Origin: Lactifluus volemus
Lineage: Eukaryota > Basidiomycota > Agaricomycetes > Russulales > Russulaceae
NCBI GenBank assembly: GCA_022376515.1
Contig: WTXI01000006.1
Span: 1,240,001-1,304,000 of the forward strand
Length of the DNA stretch: 64,000 bases
Direction of reading: 5' to 3'
How positions within the stretch are numbered: position 1 is the first letter of the stretch; the number at the start of each line of letters is the position of its first letter. Shown here one piece after another: positions 26,101 to 38,080 of the stretch. A program made the position numbers and the translations under genes. The notes below the pieces were generated by a model that saw only the letters and a program-made list of their open reading frames with translations, was not told the DNA's origin and searched no databases.

Positions 26101-26992
26101 CGCTGGGGAGGAAGAGTGGAAAGTCTTCCGACGAAGGCATGCTTGGGACTTATTGGCTAGTCTGTTCCAAAGCGGACCGCAAGACCGAGCTCTGAGAAAC
26201 GACGTTCTCGAGGCAAGTTCACTAGACTTCCTAATTTACTGGTTAATAGTACTGACATAAAGACATCTCTCGAAAAGATCTTGCTCAATCTCACGAACAG
26301 TCGGCGGATTACCACGTCTCTCGTACTGAAATCGGGCCTTCTGTCATGGATTGAGATGATGGTTTTGTCTCCAATGCAGGAAGACTGCTTGTTGTGGATG
26401 AGGATATTAGAGAACATCGTTGACGTCATCGACCCTGCAAGGTTGGAGTCATCGACAGGCGGCGAATGGCGTGCTGCAATTGGGAGGTGTATTGCTTTGC
26501 TTCAAGGCGACCCAGGTGCTCATGTCGTCATTCTGGCTGCAACCCAGACTAACCGCCGACCTATCGACAGCATCTTCTCTCCCAACGTTACAGCTCAAAT
26601 CTCGGATCATTCTCAAACTTAGTCTGCTGCCGAGTCCCACCATGCCCAACTTGAACGTCCTTCTGTCCCAATGTCTCATCAGCCTTGGCCATTTGGAGAA
26701 GGATGTCGTTCTCCCGACGCTCCCGTTCTCGCCGCGGTTGTCCTCTCAGTCACGTCATACATCATATAGCTCACGTGAGGGAAGCGCAAGCGAATCACAC
26801 GCCCTCCTCTGGGGTGAAATCGTTGTCAATCTGTGGCGTGCATCGATGACATCAAGCAGTTCGCGTGAGGCATGGGATGGGCTCACACCGAGGATCCTCG
26901 TTTGGAACCAATTGGTAGGTGGGGATGATCAGGTTGGAGAGTGGGCACGGAGGGAGGTCGTCCGGAATGTGACAAGTCAAGGAACAAGTTGA
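20103..26992 (+). CDS. URB1: URB1/Npa1 pre-60S ribosome biogenesis protein
   Basis: Very large nucleolar scaffold of early pre-60S particles, equivalent to yeast Urb1/Npa1. The start at 20103 gives MPANFARNDGQPRKRVRL. The N-terminal Npa1 domain has ALTVLRNQLTIKFGEGPVQP, ERLAFARSWLEIAPGAQSIF, LSLLALLVSVLSSLLS, LLHLNSYLTGSHNELIIATL, DIRTLYILFILSFADG, RIYNKILAQLLRTLKVNED, LALRIMSACPELVSGY then WSSASLTLEPRLSSKWIAN, and FFGNVISLPVP. The middle (about 21600-23100) is helical-repeat-like, including LLWLYHMCLPALVAEARFD and YGIAQEIKILKNYLLLLGDP. The C-terminal part (about 24000-26990) has LLERLIARVTDFAFTPW, GFIGEGIDLAVFLRRPEWTL, VDPARLES-type segments and the end LVWNQLVGGDDQVGEWARRE. About 2,000 residues over some twenty exons; nearly all frame changes fall at good GT-AG borders. 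It is followed convergently by ADE2. Confidence 0.92.
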
Positions 26993-27213
26993 CCTTTGGC
27001 ATGTTTGTACTTGACGTACAGAATATACTATAGTAAATTATCAACCAGTGACGATCTCGAATGCATTCGAAGTACTCAAGGGCTTTAATAGCCCCTCAAC
27101 CAAAGAATCCAGCACCGCTAACATGTAATTGGTCTTATCTCATATATATACGATCGCACTACACATACATAAACGATACAGTTGGTTTTCGGTGGCATCT
27201 CCCGAATCTACCA

Positions 27214-29184
27214 TCAAGTGCGCTTTACTTCGTATCGCTCCCAACCAACTTCGTCCAGCTTCTCCACTTTGTCTAATACTTCCTTCTCCAGCCCTTTCAG
27301 ATAATTTTCCATCTCGAGCACCAAGCTCGGTTTTCCCGCTGCGAGAATGCGCACCGCGAGCAAGCCCGCATTCGTTCCGTTATTGATAGCCACGGTCGCT
27401 ACCGGGATCCCGCGCTACCGATGCAGAACCTCAGCAATCAGCACACCACTCGAGTAAAGAAAAGACACTAACAGGCATCTGTACGATGCTGTACAACGAA
27501 TCGACGCCATCGAGCGAGCTCCCTTTGACCGGGACCCCGATGACGGGGAGCGCTGTCATGGCGGCCACCATACCCGGCAGGTGCGCGGCGCCACCTGCGC
27601 CAGCTACGATCACCCGAAGCCCACGTGATGCTGCCGACCGAGCGTACTCTACCAGCCGGTCGGGGGTGCGATGCGCAGAGACGATCGTGAGCTCGTACGG
27701 TACGCTGAAGCGATCGAGGATGCGAGCGGCGGGCAACATCACGGGTAAGTCCGAGTCTGAGCCCATGATGACCCCAATCAGAGGTTGACGGTGGGAATGT
27801 CCCGAGCCAGGCTCGGGCGCGGCGGGCGCGTGCAGGTGACATCGGCGGGGTAGGTGCCTCCTGGCAAGCGCTGGAGCAGTTGGCGGAGACGGGCGCTGAT
27901 CTCCGGTCTGAATCCGCCGTCAAGGTTATGTGCCCCATCTTGCGGCCTTTGCGGCACTCGGACTTTCCGTAGAGATGTACGCTCACGCCCGGCACACTGA
28001 GAGCGAATTTTGCGAAATCGGTGAGCTCTGACATGTCGTTTGATGCGCCCAGGAGGTTGAGCATGGCGGCGGATGGAACTTTGAGGGCGGTCGACCCGAT
28101 AGGGAGAGAGAGGATGGCACGCAGGTGATTCTCATATTGTGAGGTCTCGCACGCCTCGATAGTATAATGGCCAGAGTTGTGAGGTCGAGGTGCGATCTCG
28201 TTCACGAGAATTTGGCCTAGAGGCCGTTGACATGTCAATTGAATCGCGGGGAAAGGATGTGGACGTACCATCTTCGAGAAGAAACATCTCCACGCCAAAT
28301 ACGCCTGCACCACTTAGAGACCGGACTGCTCTTTCTGCGATCTCTCGAGCCCGTAACGGAAGGTCGGCGACTCGACTTCGAAGAGGGACGAACACCAAGT
28401 GACAGATATTGTCTTTGTGTACTGTCTCGACGACCGGATAAGAATAGACGTGCCCACTCGTGGTCCGTACGACCATAACAGCAATCTCTTTGATGAATGG
28501 TACCCATTTCTCAGCATAAAGGGGCCGTTTGCCGAGAAAGTCGAGAGCATCTTGAATGTGCGATAAATCACGAAAGACGAAGTTTCCACGGCCGTCGTAG
28601 GCCAAAGACTTGCTTTTGAGCATCAAGGGAAGGCCGAGACTCGCAGCAGCATCTGTAATACCTTGAACAGTCGGTTCTATGGGGATGAAGGAAGCGACAG
28701 GAATGGCATGAGAAAGGAGATGCTCCTTCTGACGGAACTTATCCTGAATGATACGAATGGTCGATGGATCCGGGTGCACTTCCAAGGGATAGCTCTTCTT
28801 TACTTCTTCGAGCACATCCACATTGACGTGTTCTATCTCGACCGTCAGGACGTCGACCTTGGCAGCGATTTCTCGAATCTTTTCAGGATCAGAGAATGGG
28901 CCATCGACGTGAGTAAGATGAAGTGTGGTCGGTGCGAGGATCTGTTTGGCGGGTGCCTGTGCGCCAACATCGAGAATCACCACTGGTATGTTCAGGAGAG
29001 ATGCTGAAGCGGCCAGCATGCGGCCAAGCTGGCCCCCGCCTGGCGTCGGTGTTGGATGAGGTCATTTCAAAGATTCAATAAGAGTAACACGAGTCTGACA
29101 GAAAGGGCCATCAGAAACCTCTGCTTCGTAGTGGTAGAGAGTGTACCTACTCCCACCTAGTATGCCGACCACTCTTTGATCCAT
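27214..29184 (-). CDS. ADE2: Phosphoribosylaminoimidazole carboxylase (PurK-PurE fusion)
   Basis: De novo purine synthesis enzyme converting AIR to CAIR. The start ATG at 29184 gives [10 protein letters not shown]; a short exon splices (donor near 29153) to [16 protein letters not shown], the PurK nucleotide-fold start. Then follow [65 protein letters not shown] and, after an intron, [20 protein letters not shown]. The PurE domain has [26 protein letters not shown] and [19 protein letters not shown], then after an intron (about 27420-27475) [20 protein letters not shown] and [15 protein letters not shown], stop 27214-27216. Domain order and size are normal for fungal ADE2. The linker changes frame twice (near 27904 and 27784), each explained by one missing C in a short C run. 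That is more likely sequence error than loss in an essential prototrophy gene. Confidence 0.92.
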
Positions 29185-30228
29185 TCCCGAGTTGTCAGAA
29201 TAACAGTAAAGTTAGTTTATACAAATTTATCGTAGTCTAAAACTTCCTTTGTGCCCATATTTTCGGGCTTACTCCTTTCAAATCTTACTTTGTCCACCTT
29301 TCCACAGCTTTGACTCGGGCGTCTTGTAGGCTTGTGCCGCCGCTCGCGCCAGATGTTTTACTATAATTCAGACAAATTGAAAATATAAAAAGGTTCGAGA
29401 GGCCCCCTCGCTCTGACGGTTTTTTCCGCGACACAAGTATATACCGTAACACGACTTGAAGATCAAACGTACTACTACGAACTGCAGGTGCTGCGGGTGA
29501 AAACGTAATAACAAAGGTCGAAAGTGAGATGATTAGGTGAGAGATGCATAAGGTAGTCCGAGAGATGTAGTACGAACTAGCCGGGAGAATGCAATCTGTC
29601 TCGAGGCTCACGGTATCGTGGGACAAAATTACTCATCCAAGTTGGAATAGACTTGATGCCTCTTCTCTTTTCTGCTTTGCACCTCACCACAGCCTGTGCA
29701 TGTCACAGTGCAACTCTTTGCCATCTTTCATATGTGTGTAGGCTTAGGGTATCAGTGGAAGAGGGGAGATGGACATCTGTTCGCAATTAAGCCGAAGCGC
29801 CCCTTGACCTCTGTGTCCCGTCATTCTCGTATGGGAATGTCGCGTGAGGGGCGCTTGACTATGTTGATCATACATCACATCTAACTCATGTGAGTAAAAA
29901 AGCTGTTTTATAAGACATCACGTATAGAAGTGCTTTTCGGCCGCGTTCGTATTGTCGCTGGGTTGATTACCAATGGGGCGCCTCGCCACTCGATGCCCTT
30001 TCAGCAATGAGCTTCACCCACACAAGAACAACGCTTAGGTCCTAGAACCGACCTCTTGTGTTGAGTGAGGTCCTGTGCTAGTAACAGTGCCCTGGTCCCT
30101 GTTTGTGGATGACAATTGTAATTTGAGAGGGTCTTGTTCATTAAAATGTGGCGCGTCCACATTTATAGCATCAGGTTGGCACGCCCTATGTCCACACACC
30201 CACACCTCGCCAACTTCGCCCATCAGCC
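29185..30228. promoter_or_regulatory. Divergent intergenic region (ADE2 / unknown protein)
   Basis: About 1 kb. A minus-strand frame at 29285-29626 ends with a Gly/Ser/Thr-rich stretch, TSGASGGTSLQDARVKAVER, which could be the last exon of a very small gene, but upstream exons cannot be fixed. Otherwise nothing is recognised. Confidence 0.35.
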
Positions 30229-31074
30229 ATGAGGACACTATTCACCGTACGTTCTCGTCTTTCCTTTCTCTTATCCACTGCATCATCCCTCTGACCAAAA
30301 ATCTCGTGTGTGCAGGCATCTCATCTTGCGCACCCTGCCCATAGATCGTCGACACCACCCCTCATGCCCCCACCCGCACTCTCGATTGGCAAATGGTTTT
30401 CCAGCCGTTCAAAGAAATTGCCAAACTGCTCGCGTCGTTTTCTCGCGTGTCAATCTCCCAAACCCTTGAGGATAAGATGCTTCTTCTGGGATTTCCTTCC
30501 GGGACACGGCGCTATTACTACCAGCGTTATCGATCTCTGGTAGAGGAGCAGAAATGGTGGGACGAATCGGTGCGGTTTCGAGCTTTCTTTGCACGTTCCG
30601 ACGCTCGTCATGCTCGGGCACCTGGCTTGACCTCTGTCCCGCTCATCATGTCATACGTCCCGCGACTGCTACCGCCATACCGAGACCACCGCCGATTGGA
30701 CGATGCGGCGCGCGAATGTGAATTGACGCCATTGGTTTACCGCAAATGGCACAAACTGGTCTACCCTCACAAGGTATGGAAAGACTCCGTTTTACCCAAG
30801 CTTCTGAGCGCTCGTTTCGAGATTTTGAGCTCAACGAAAAAAAAAAAATGATGGAAATAATGGGAATTCACAGAATGTACCCTCTCGGCAAGAGGCAGCG
30901 AAAAACATCAGATACCTCAGCACGCGGGATCGCCGGGAGATCGCGCGTATCGCACGTCTCGTCACCGATGAGGCAGCAGCACAAAAGGGTTTCTCGCCCT
31001 CGCCCGCATATCGAGACCTATGGACAAGCTGGCTCGAATGCAAGGGGCCCGATTTGACGATCGTTTTTGAATAA
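30229..31074 (+). CDS. Unrecognised protein, possibly mitochondrial
   Basis: A micro-exon (ATG at 30229, MRTLFT) splices by a GTACGT donor and a TGCAG acceptor to ASHLAHPAHRSSTPP. The frame then shifts once to APTRTLDWQMVFQPFKEIAK, LASFSRVSISQTLEDKMLLL, GTRRYYYQRYRSLVEEQKWW, VPLIMSYVPRLLPPYRDHRR and LTPLVYRKWHKLVYPHK. After an A12-type run near 30839 the frame shifts again to QEAAKNIRYLSTRDRREIAR, RLVTDEAAAQKGFSPSPAYR and DLWTSWLECKGPD, stop 31072-31074. The N-terminus is basic and free of acid residues, as in mitochondrial leaders. The Trp/Tyr/Arg-rich body looks like a real conserved protein of about 265 residues, but I know no family for it. It is convergent with GRC3. Confidence 0.65.
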
Positions 31075-31228
31075 TTACCCGCCTTCTTAACACTGGACTC
31101 TCTGTTTTTACTGTTGCTTGCTTGTACGTGTATCGTTATTTGTGGTGTGGATATGGCAATGTAAATATACCTGCAATACTGAACAACTTTTTTACATTAC
31201 ATTTGCGCGCGGCGCATGATGTTCCGCC

Positions 31229-33533
31229 TTACTCGCCGGCGCTGGCTGCCCGCTCCAGTACTACGCCCCAACGTAAGAATGGTACATTCCCGCTCTCCGC
31301 CGCGCCACCGTCCACGCTGCGAAAGTCCAACCAACCCCACACGGGGAGCCCAAGCTCGCCCATGACCAGAATGCGTGCGTTCACCAGAGTCTCCAGCGGC
31401 ACCGGCGTGAGCAGCTGCAACTTGGATCCGTCACTCGACACCCCACGTACGAGACCGAGACCGAGGCAACTCGAAGATGCCGGGTCTGGCGGTGGGGAGC
31501 CGGGAGTGTAGAGCTCCTCGTTCGAGTCGGATGCCCTCGGCGACGGACCAGAGACGAGCGCGACGAGCGCGCCGGCGAGCACGCGGACCAACTCGGTGCG
31601 GACGACGTCTTCGGCGCCCGCGCCGGTAAGTACAATGCGATCTAGAGCGAGACGCAAAGTGAGTTCGTAGGGGAGCCGCGCGCAGAGGGGGACTTCGGTG
31701 CTCCAAAGAGACGCGGTTGTTTGTCGGAGAGGCGCGGAATGCATGGGGTTGTGAAAGACGGCGTGGAAATATGAAAGTAAGGAGAGCGCTCGGTGGTCGG
31801 AAGGGGTAAATCGCCGCGAAGGCGTAATGGGCTCTAGTGTGTGGACTCGCGGGTCGCCTGGTTCGGTCCCGTCGGGCGGAGAGGTATCGAACGAGAGGAT
31901 CTTGGTGGGTTGAACTAGCTCTTCTATCTGTCGCGTGAGATCGCCGCCAAGACCTTTCGTCCAACCCATGGTATTCACAACTAGCGGGATGATGTCCGCG
32001 ATACGGTCGTCCTCTCCATCGCCCTCGATGCCAACGAGCGACGTCGCAAATTGGAGGTCTAAGCGATAGGTCTCAACTAACGCCTGGATGGCGCTGAGGT
32101 AGTGTGACGGTGAGGAACGCGGATTATTTGCACCGACATAGTGCGCTTGGTGCGGAAGGGTGGGGTGTGTGAAGGGCGGCCCAAATACATAACGGTCGAT
32201 GATACTCAGAGCTACCATTCCGCCAGGCGTGAATTCAGATTGACCTAGGTCACATTCGAGGAAGGCCACTCGGCGGTATCTGGATGCACAGTTAGTCAGC
32301 CCGTGGACCGCACCAACTGCTAGGCACGTACTGGGAGCATAGCCTGTTGATGAGGACGCGCGCGAATGTACTCTTCCCCGAATTTTTCTGTCCCCTTACC
32401 AGAAGGACATGCGGTCTGGGAAGGCTAGCCGCTTCGTCTAGCGGGGAAAATGGTAATGCAGACAAGGCGGCCTCCCAGGATGGTGGTAATTGGAAGGCAC
32501 ACATGCTCCGCTGGGTCTCTGTTACCTTGGAAATTCTTCTAAGAACAGAGGACCTCCTTAATGGGGAAACGACATACTAGATGAATACCCTCCAGAGGTA
32601 TATCGGAGGGACCTTCAAGATTTAAGTGATCAAAAACGCCTTCAAAGGTACGCATGACATGTCCGAGGCCTTCAATACCCGTTCGCAGTTCCTGGAGCAA
32701 AATGACGATATCGCCATCGTCGACAACACGCAGTATTCGAGCGGGGATGTCAGGTAGTGAAGTTGAAGATTCTCCACATGCCACAAGCGCCTGGATTACA
32801 GGAACCGGTGACGAACAGGGTGCGAAAACATGGTGAAGGACGTGGGAGGGTGTAACGGTTGTTCCCAGGATAGAGATGGAGCCGCGGAGGACAAGGAGTC
32901 GATACGTGCCGACGAACGATACTGTTGCTGAAGGGGATAGCACTAGGGCTAGAGCGGGACCATTTAGGCCCAGGGCTGATCCCTCATTCAAGGAGAGTTG
33001 AAATATGTTCTGCTCGTGGATTGGGTGGTACGTGGACAATACCTCCGGTTCTTCGCTCATTAGAGGGCGGTTGTAGGAAGAGAAAAAATCTGTAGGAGGT
33101 TGTTCACTCGTGTCCGATGCGTCATCAGACGAATCGATGACAGGGCAGCTGGGAGACCATGTTTGCATTTCCCCTCGCCGTACAGGCACCGCGGAAGGCT
33201 CTGGTTGAACCAGCGCTGACGCAGGGTTGTCCTGGTTCAAATTTGTTGATATATCCGAGTCGTCGTCACTGTGGTCTACATCGTCCTGGGGTGTGAACCG
33301 GTTCAACACATTAGAGACACCTGGGCGGTCGCTTGAGAAATTTTTTCTTGGTTTTTTCACGGATAGATTGATGCTCGCTTGGTGACCGCGTCTCCGCTTC
33401 GTCGAGGTTTTGGGAGGCGGAGGGGGAGTAAGCTGTGATTTTTGTGACAATTTTCATTTTCTGAATGGTTTTCTGGACTGAGGATGTTTGGTTGCTGCAA
33501 ACGGGCTTTACGGGCAGCGATAGCGCTCAGCAT
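31229..33533 (-). CDS. GRC3: Polynucleotide 5'-hydroxyl-kinase GRC3/NOL9 type
   Basis: Nucleolar kinase that partners the Las1 nuclease in ITS2 removal during 60S maturation. The start MLSAIAARKARLQQPN at 33533 is the usual basidiomycete Grc3 start. A disordered basic-acidic N-terminal region follows (KKPRKNFSSDRPG). The N domain has NIFQLSLNEGSALGLNGPAL, SFVGTYRLLVLRGSISILG and SPVPVIQALVACGE, all ahead of the intron near 32505-32545. The P-loop is LLVRGQKNSGKSTFARVLIN (about 32360), followed after an intron by RVAFLECDLGQSEFTPGGMV (Walker B-like DLGQ) and VVNTMGWTKGLGGDLTRQIE. The end is SGNVPFLRWGVVLE, stop at 31229. One frame slip near 33440 in an A run separates the first exon from KSQLTPPPPPKTSTKRRRG. 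It is divergent from the SH3-RA gene over 250 bp. Confidence 0.92.
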
Positions 33534-33786
33534 GATGGAAGAAGGCACGCTAGCGACCGTCGGCTACAGTACTCGTACATCCCATCAAAGAGTTCCCGCT
33601 TCCCACCTCAACTAAACATCAACATCAATCTCCACACCGACGCCAACGCCGACATCGATATCAACCTTTTTATGAATCACCGAGCTTTGATCTTCTCAGT
33701 CTCTCTTTAAAATCATATTCTTATATTCCCTCGTCATTCGCGCTTCCCACCCTCTCCTTAATTAGAATACTAGCTTCACTTATTGC

Positions 33787-36700
33787 ATGGAAGCTGGCTC
33801 CCCGCGTAGACCCCAGCGTCAGGACACCTTCGACATACATGGTACAATGGTCACAGACGAGCAATCTCATCTTTCGCAAATGCACGGAGACTCGTATCCT
33901 TCAGATGAAGAACACTCTATGCTCGAGGATGACTCTGATCAAGACGAGCGTGATGGCGACTATGCCGACGATGACGACCGTTCCTCCTCTCTTTCAATAC
34001 CCAACGAATCAATTGACTTTGATCTGGTCTACTCCTTACACAGCTTCGCAGCAACCGTCGAGGGCCAGGCCAGTGTTGTAAAAGGCGACAGCCTCGTCTT
34101 GATGGATGATAGCAATAGCTACTGGTGGCTCGTTCGCGTTCTCAAAACACAAGAAATTGGGTATATACCGCAGAAAATATAGAGACTCCTTTTGAGCGTC
34201 TTGCTAGGCTCAATAAGCATCGCAATGTTGATGTACGTCCTTTTCGCTATTTGTATCTCTTTGCGAGTAACTCGTGCTACAGTTGGCTTCGGCTACGCAA
34301 GCGGAGATGCAAGACGCCCTCCAAGAATCTCGCGATCACATCCGCATCACCAAGTCTTCCGGCACCAATCAGCAGACCCCTTCCCCCACTCCTGGCAATG
34401 ATGCGCGTGCCGTTCCCCACTCCCGGCTGCATGGACGGCGTTCCGTCATTTTCACTCCTGCTTTGCAAGTTCACCGTTATCCTCCCGCCGTCTGGGGAGA
34501 CGACGAAGAAGTAGACGATGATGATGAGTGGGATGTCGGTGGCTATGAGGACGAGGATCCCTCGCTTGCGGAGGAGGCTGCACAGGGAATGCAAGGGCGC
34601 GTGGAGGTGGAGGTGGAGATTCGGATGAGGACGGGATGAGCTGGGAAGAGGCTCTTCCGGACCCACGAGGCCGTGTATCGACCGCGCGGAAGATCAGCGT
34701 CGCCAGCAAGAACTCCGCGCCCAGCAGCTACAGCAGCAGGCACAAGAACAATTATTGCAACAACAGCAAGCGGAACTGCAAGCAGCGCAACTCCAGCAAC
34801 AACAACAACGCCAACAAATCGAAGAACAGCGTCGCCAGCAGCAGCTCATCGCTCAAACGATGGGCCGCCAGCCCGCCACCTCTACCCAAGGGCCGAGCAA
34901 TCCCGCCATTCGCATATCGGACTCTCGCGAACAGTTGATTCCGTCACAAGATACTTCCGCTTCCGTATCTTCTTCTTCAATTTCTTCTCGTTCCATGGAT
35001 CCTGCGGATGCAGTTGACACGAAGAAGATTATTGTAACGCCATTGGTTGCACAGGATAGTGGCCAACGTAGTCAGCCGCCGCGACAGGCCCCACCACGTT
35101 CCAGTGGCCCAATGCTTCCCAGTGAGGTCTTGCTCCGACAGGAAGACGAGCGAAAGCGAACCCGAGAAGAGATTGGAGCACTAGAAGAAGCTGCCCGCAA
35201 GAAAGCCAAGTCTCCCTCGGGCGGCCGTTCCAACGGTGGGCCAGCAAAACTACGCAAGGAGCCGCAGTCCGGTGACGAGGATAGCGGAAGAGAGAAAGAC
35301 AAGAAAGAAAAAGGGAAGACAGGTGGATTGTTTGGTAGGCTTTTCGACCGCCGCAAGGATAAGCATAAGGAGAAGGGTTCCAACGACTCCGTCGATGCCA
35401 GTCGAGGCGTCGAGACGCGCGGCTCGGAGGAGTCTGTCCGGTCAAGCAACCAGACCGATCATAGCTCAGGTCCACAGACCCCGCCACGACGTGGGATGGA
35501 GCCGGCAGCTACAACACCTCCTGTGTCCCAGCATGCTACGAGCTTGCGCCAACGTGACCAAGAACAACAGGCGTTGTATCAAAAGCAATACCTCACCCGT
35601 TCACCGGCGTCTCCGCCCGAGGCACAGTCGTCCTTCCAAATGTCTCAGGGAAGCCCAGGGCAGGGTGGGATGGGACTTGGCGGCTCACCTGCGACATTAT
35701 CACCACTTACTGAGAGGCGTCCGCGTCCTGGCTCCCTCCTGTTAGGTGGAAATATCAACGGCGATGGGTCAGGCGCCGTCCCTGAATTGAGCGTAATCCG
35801 TGTCTTCGCTGGAAGGAAGGTGCAGACAGAAGCCACATTCAAGACCGTGCTACTCAATTCGTCAACAACCTCAGAGGAGCTAGTCAAGCAAGCCATTCAA
35901 CGGTTCCGCTTACCGGGTGGTGAGGATTCGACAGAGTACTATCTCACAGTCAAACGACTTGAAGGCTCGTCTGCGGAGTTGCGCCCCGACGAGAAGCCAC
36001 TTGTCGTCTTCGAGACACTTGCAGAGGCTGCTCTTGACTTGCCAAAGGTCAAGCGAAGTTCGGTTGGCAGTATAAGTTCTATTGCCAGCAACCTCTCGCA
36101 GCATCCAGCGATCAAAAAGCTACCGATGAATGACTTCACAGACGACTCGGCGGTCAAAATCTACCTCAACCGGCGCTCAGAGTCTGGTTCAGACGAGAGC
36201 GGGACTACAGAAGAAGGCGAGTCTATGATAGATGCCGGGTCTTTGCAAGACAACGGGGAGTATGGTGGGCTCCGCTTGCGGCCTCTCAACGTCACTGGCA
36301 CTGCAGTATCCTCAGAGCGCTTCAGCAGCCCTTCATTCCGCTTCGCGCTCCAGTTGTTGATATACCCGGATGACCTGCCAGACGACATGGTGTTCGACCC
36401 GCTCACCGAGGCGATTGTGTTTAAGAATACTCTCCGCGACCGCCCTCAGGCTGCCGCAACCTCCGCGCCGTTCCGCCGCAAGGTCTTTGTTTTTCCAAAG
36501 AACATTACCGCTGCAGAGGTCATTGAAATCGGCTTGGAGAGGTTTGGGATCCCGGAAGGTGTAGTCGACGGCGGTGATGAGGTTGAGGATAAGAACACAA
36601 AACGACGCAGCTCGTCACGTGTGCGTTATGTACTCAATGTACTGGTCGATGGCAAAGGTAGGTGGCCGCCTCTCTTCTAATGGCCTTTCATACTCAGTTC

Positions 36701-38080
36701 AACCATTTATAGAGCGCGAGCTTGTACTACCGGGGAAGGTCATTGACGCATATCCCCGACCACCTAGCTATCGCCCAGCTGACCGCAGGCTTAGCGATAG
36801 CAAACGGCGCTCCTTGGACTCTATGCTACTCCTTGGCAACGCAGACGACATTGGTCCTGATGAACCCGTGTTTATTCTTCGCCGCGCTATCACCTATCGC
36901 ACTTCCTCTTCACGCCACCGCCTTTCTGCACCACTCGACGAGATTGCGCTGATACACCTCCATCGAGAATCAATGTCTAGTAGCAGTGCTGCATCAGAGG
37001 ATAATGACACAAAGCAACGCAGTATCTCGAAGCAGGAACTAATTGCGGCCCAAAGGGCTGCAACTCGGGCAAATCAACGGGCGATCCTGTCGGCTCAAGC
37101 GAATTCTCAGCGCGGTGTCGATGTGTTATTGCCCAATAATGCGATGCTACGATCCTCCCGGTATGACACTGACGAGCGTACGCGCTACTCCTATGTTGAG
37201 GGTGGCGAAACGTACGACATCAGCGATATCATGGAGGAAGAGTGGGACTCTCCTACCCCCACTGGCCAGGGCGATTTGCTCGAAGGCGTCCTGACGCGTG
37301 GTGGTGCCAGAGATGCCGTGGATGAGAAGCTGAACCGAGTCCTCAGCAAGATCAAGGATAGTCGTGCCATCCAACGCGCAGCATCGACCCCACAACCACC
37401 TGGGTCTGCGTCGACTGTCGACAGCGTCTACTCGATTCTTGCGCAGGACGAGAGACCGCCTGCGACGACCCTCGATGGGTCAAGATCTGTGACACCGGTC
37501 GGGACTGGCAGTAGCAAGGCGGACGATGTCCCTCCTCGCGGGCTATCACCTGCCTCCGATCGTACGGCCACCCCCGAAATACGCAAGCAGCGTTCTGTTA
37601 CGCCTTCGTCAGCCTCCCAGGGCCGGTCGACCCCCCAGACTCAACCGACGCTGCCGCCCCCGCATGTACGCCATCCTTCGGAGATGACCGATACATCTGA
37701 CTACCGCTCTGCTCTGACCTCGCCGGTTACTTCATCACCGTCGCTCCTCAAGGCGCCGACGAAGCGGCGCAAGCCAAAATTGACGCTGCCGAAGGATGAC
37801 TTTGGCGTGTCGCACATGATGGCGATCATCGAACTGGCGGGTTTGCAGGACAGACCCGCCCCGCCGCCACCGGTGGACCCCGTCGATGAGATGTTGTTCG
37901 GGCGGCCGATAAACATGGAAGAGTTGCACCCCGCGATCAGGGAAGTTTATGCGCCCACGTTTAATCAGCTAGACGAGATGGACCAGGCGAGTGCTGTTTT
38001 CCCGTACTTGTTGGTGTGTATTCCCTTACCTTTTATGACAGATGCTCGACGATCTGCTCCAACAAGCTCTTGCAACTTGA
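33787..38080 (+). CDS. SH3 and Ras-association domain scaffold protein (Tea4/Bud14-like polarity factor)
   Basis: The start MEAGSPRRPQRQDTFD at 33787 is followed by an acidic stretch and an SH3 domain (VYSLHSFAATVEGQASVVKG, DSLVLMDDSNSYWWLVRV, QEIGYIP), then AENIETPFERLARLNKHRN, a tail typical of Tea4/Bud14-like SH3 proteins. Next come an intron (34233-34282), acidic text, a Gln-rich coiled coil (about 34720-34860) and long disorder with a Lys-rich GLFGRLFDRRKDKHKEK motif. An RA domain follows (SVIRVFAGRKVQTEATFKTV, EELVKQAIQRFRLPG, EYYLTVKRLEG). A second ubiquitin-like segment spans about 36340-36760 (RRKVFVFPKNITAAEVIEIG), and the C-terminus is disordered. The intron at 36658-36712 is GT-AG and the last, 37987-38041, is GC-AG, giving the end MLDDLLQQALAT. 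Frame slips near 34165, 34615 and 34665 sit in C or G runs. A role in cell polarity is inferred from the architecture only. Confidence 0.8.

Noticed and set aside
29285..29626. Small minus-strand gene ending TSLQDARVKAVER
   Set aside because: Only a possible last exon is convincing. Upstream exons and a start cannot be fixed, so it is noted but not called.
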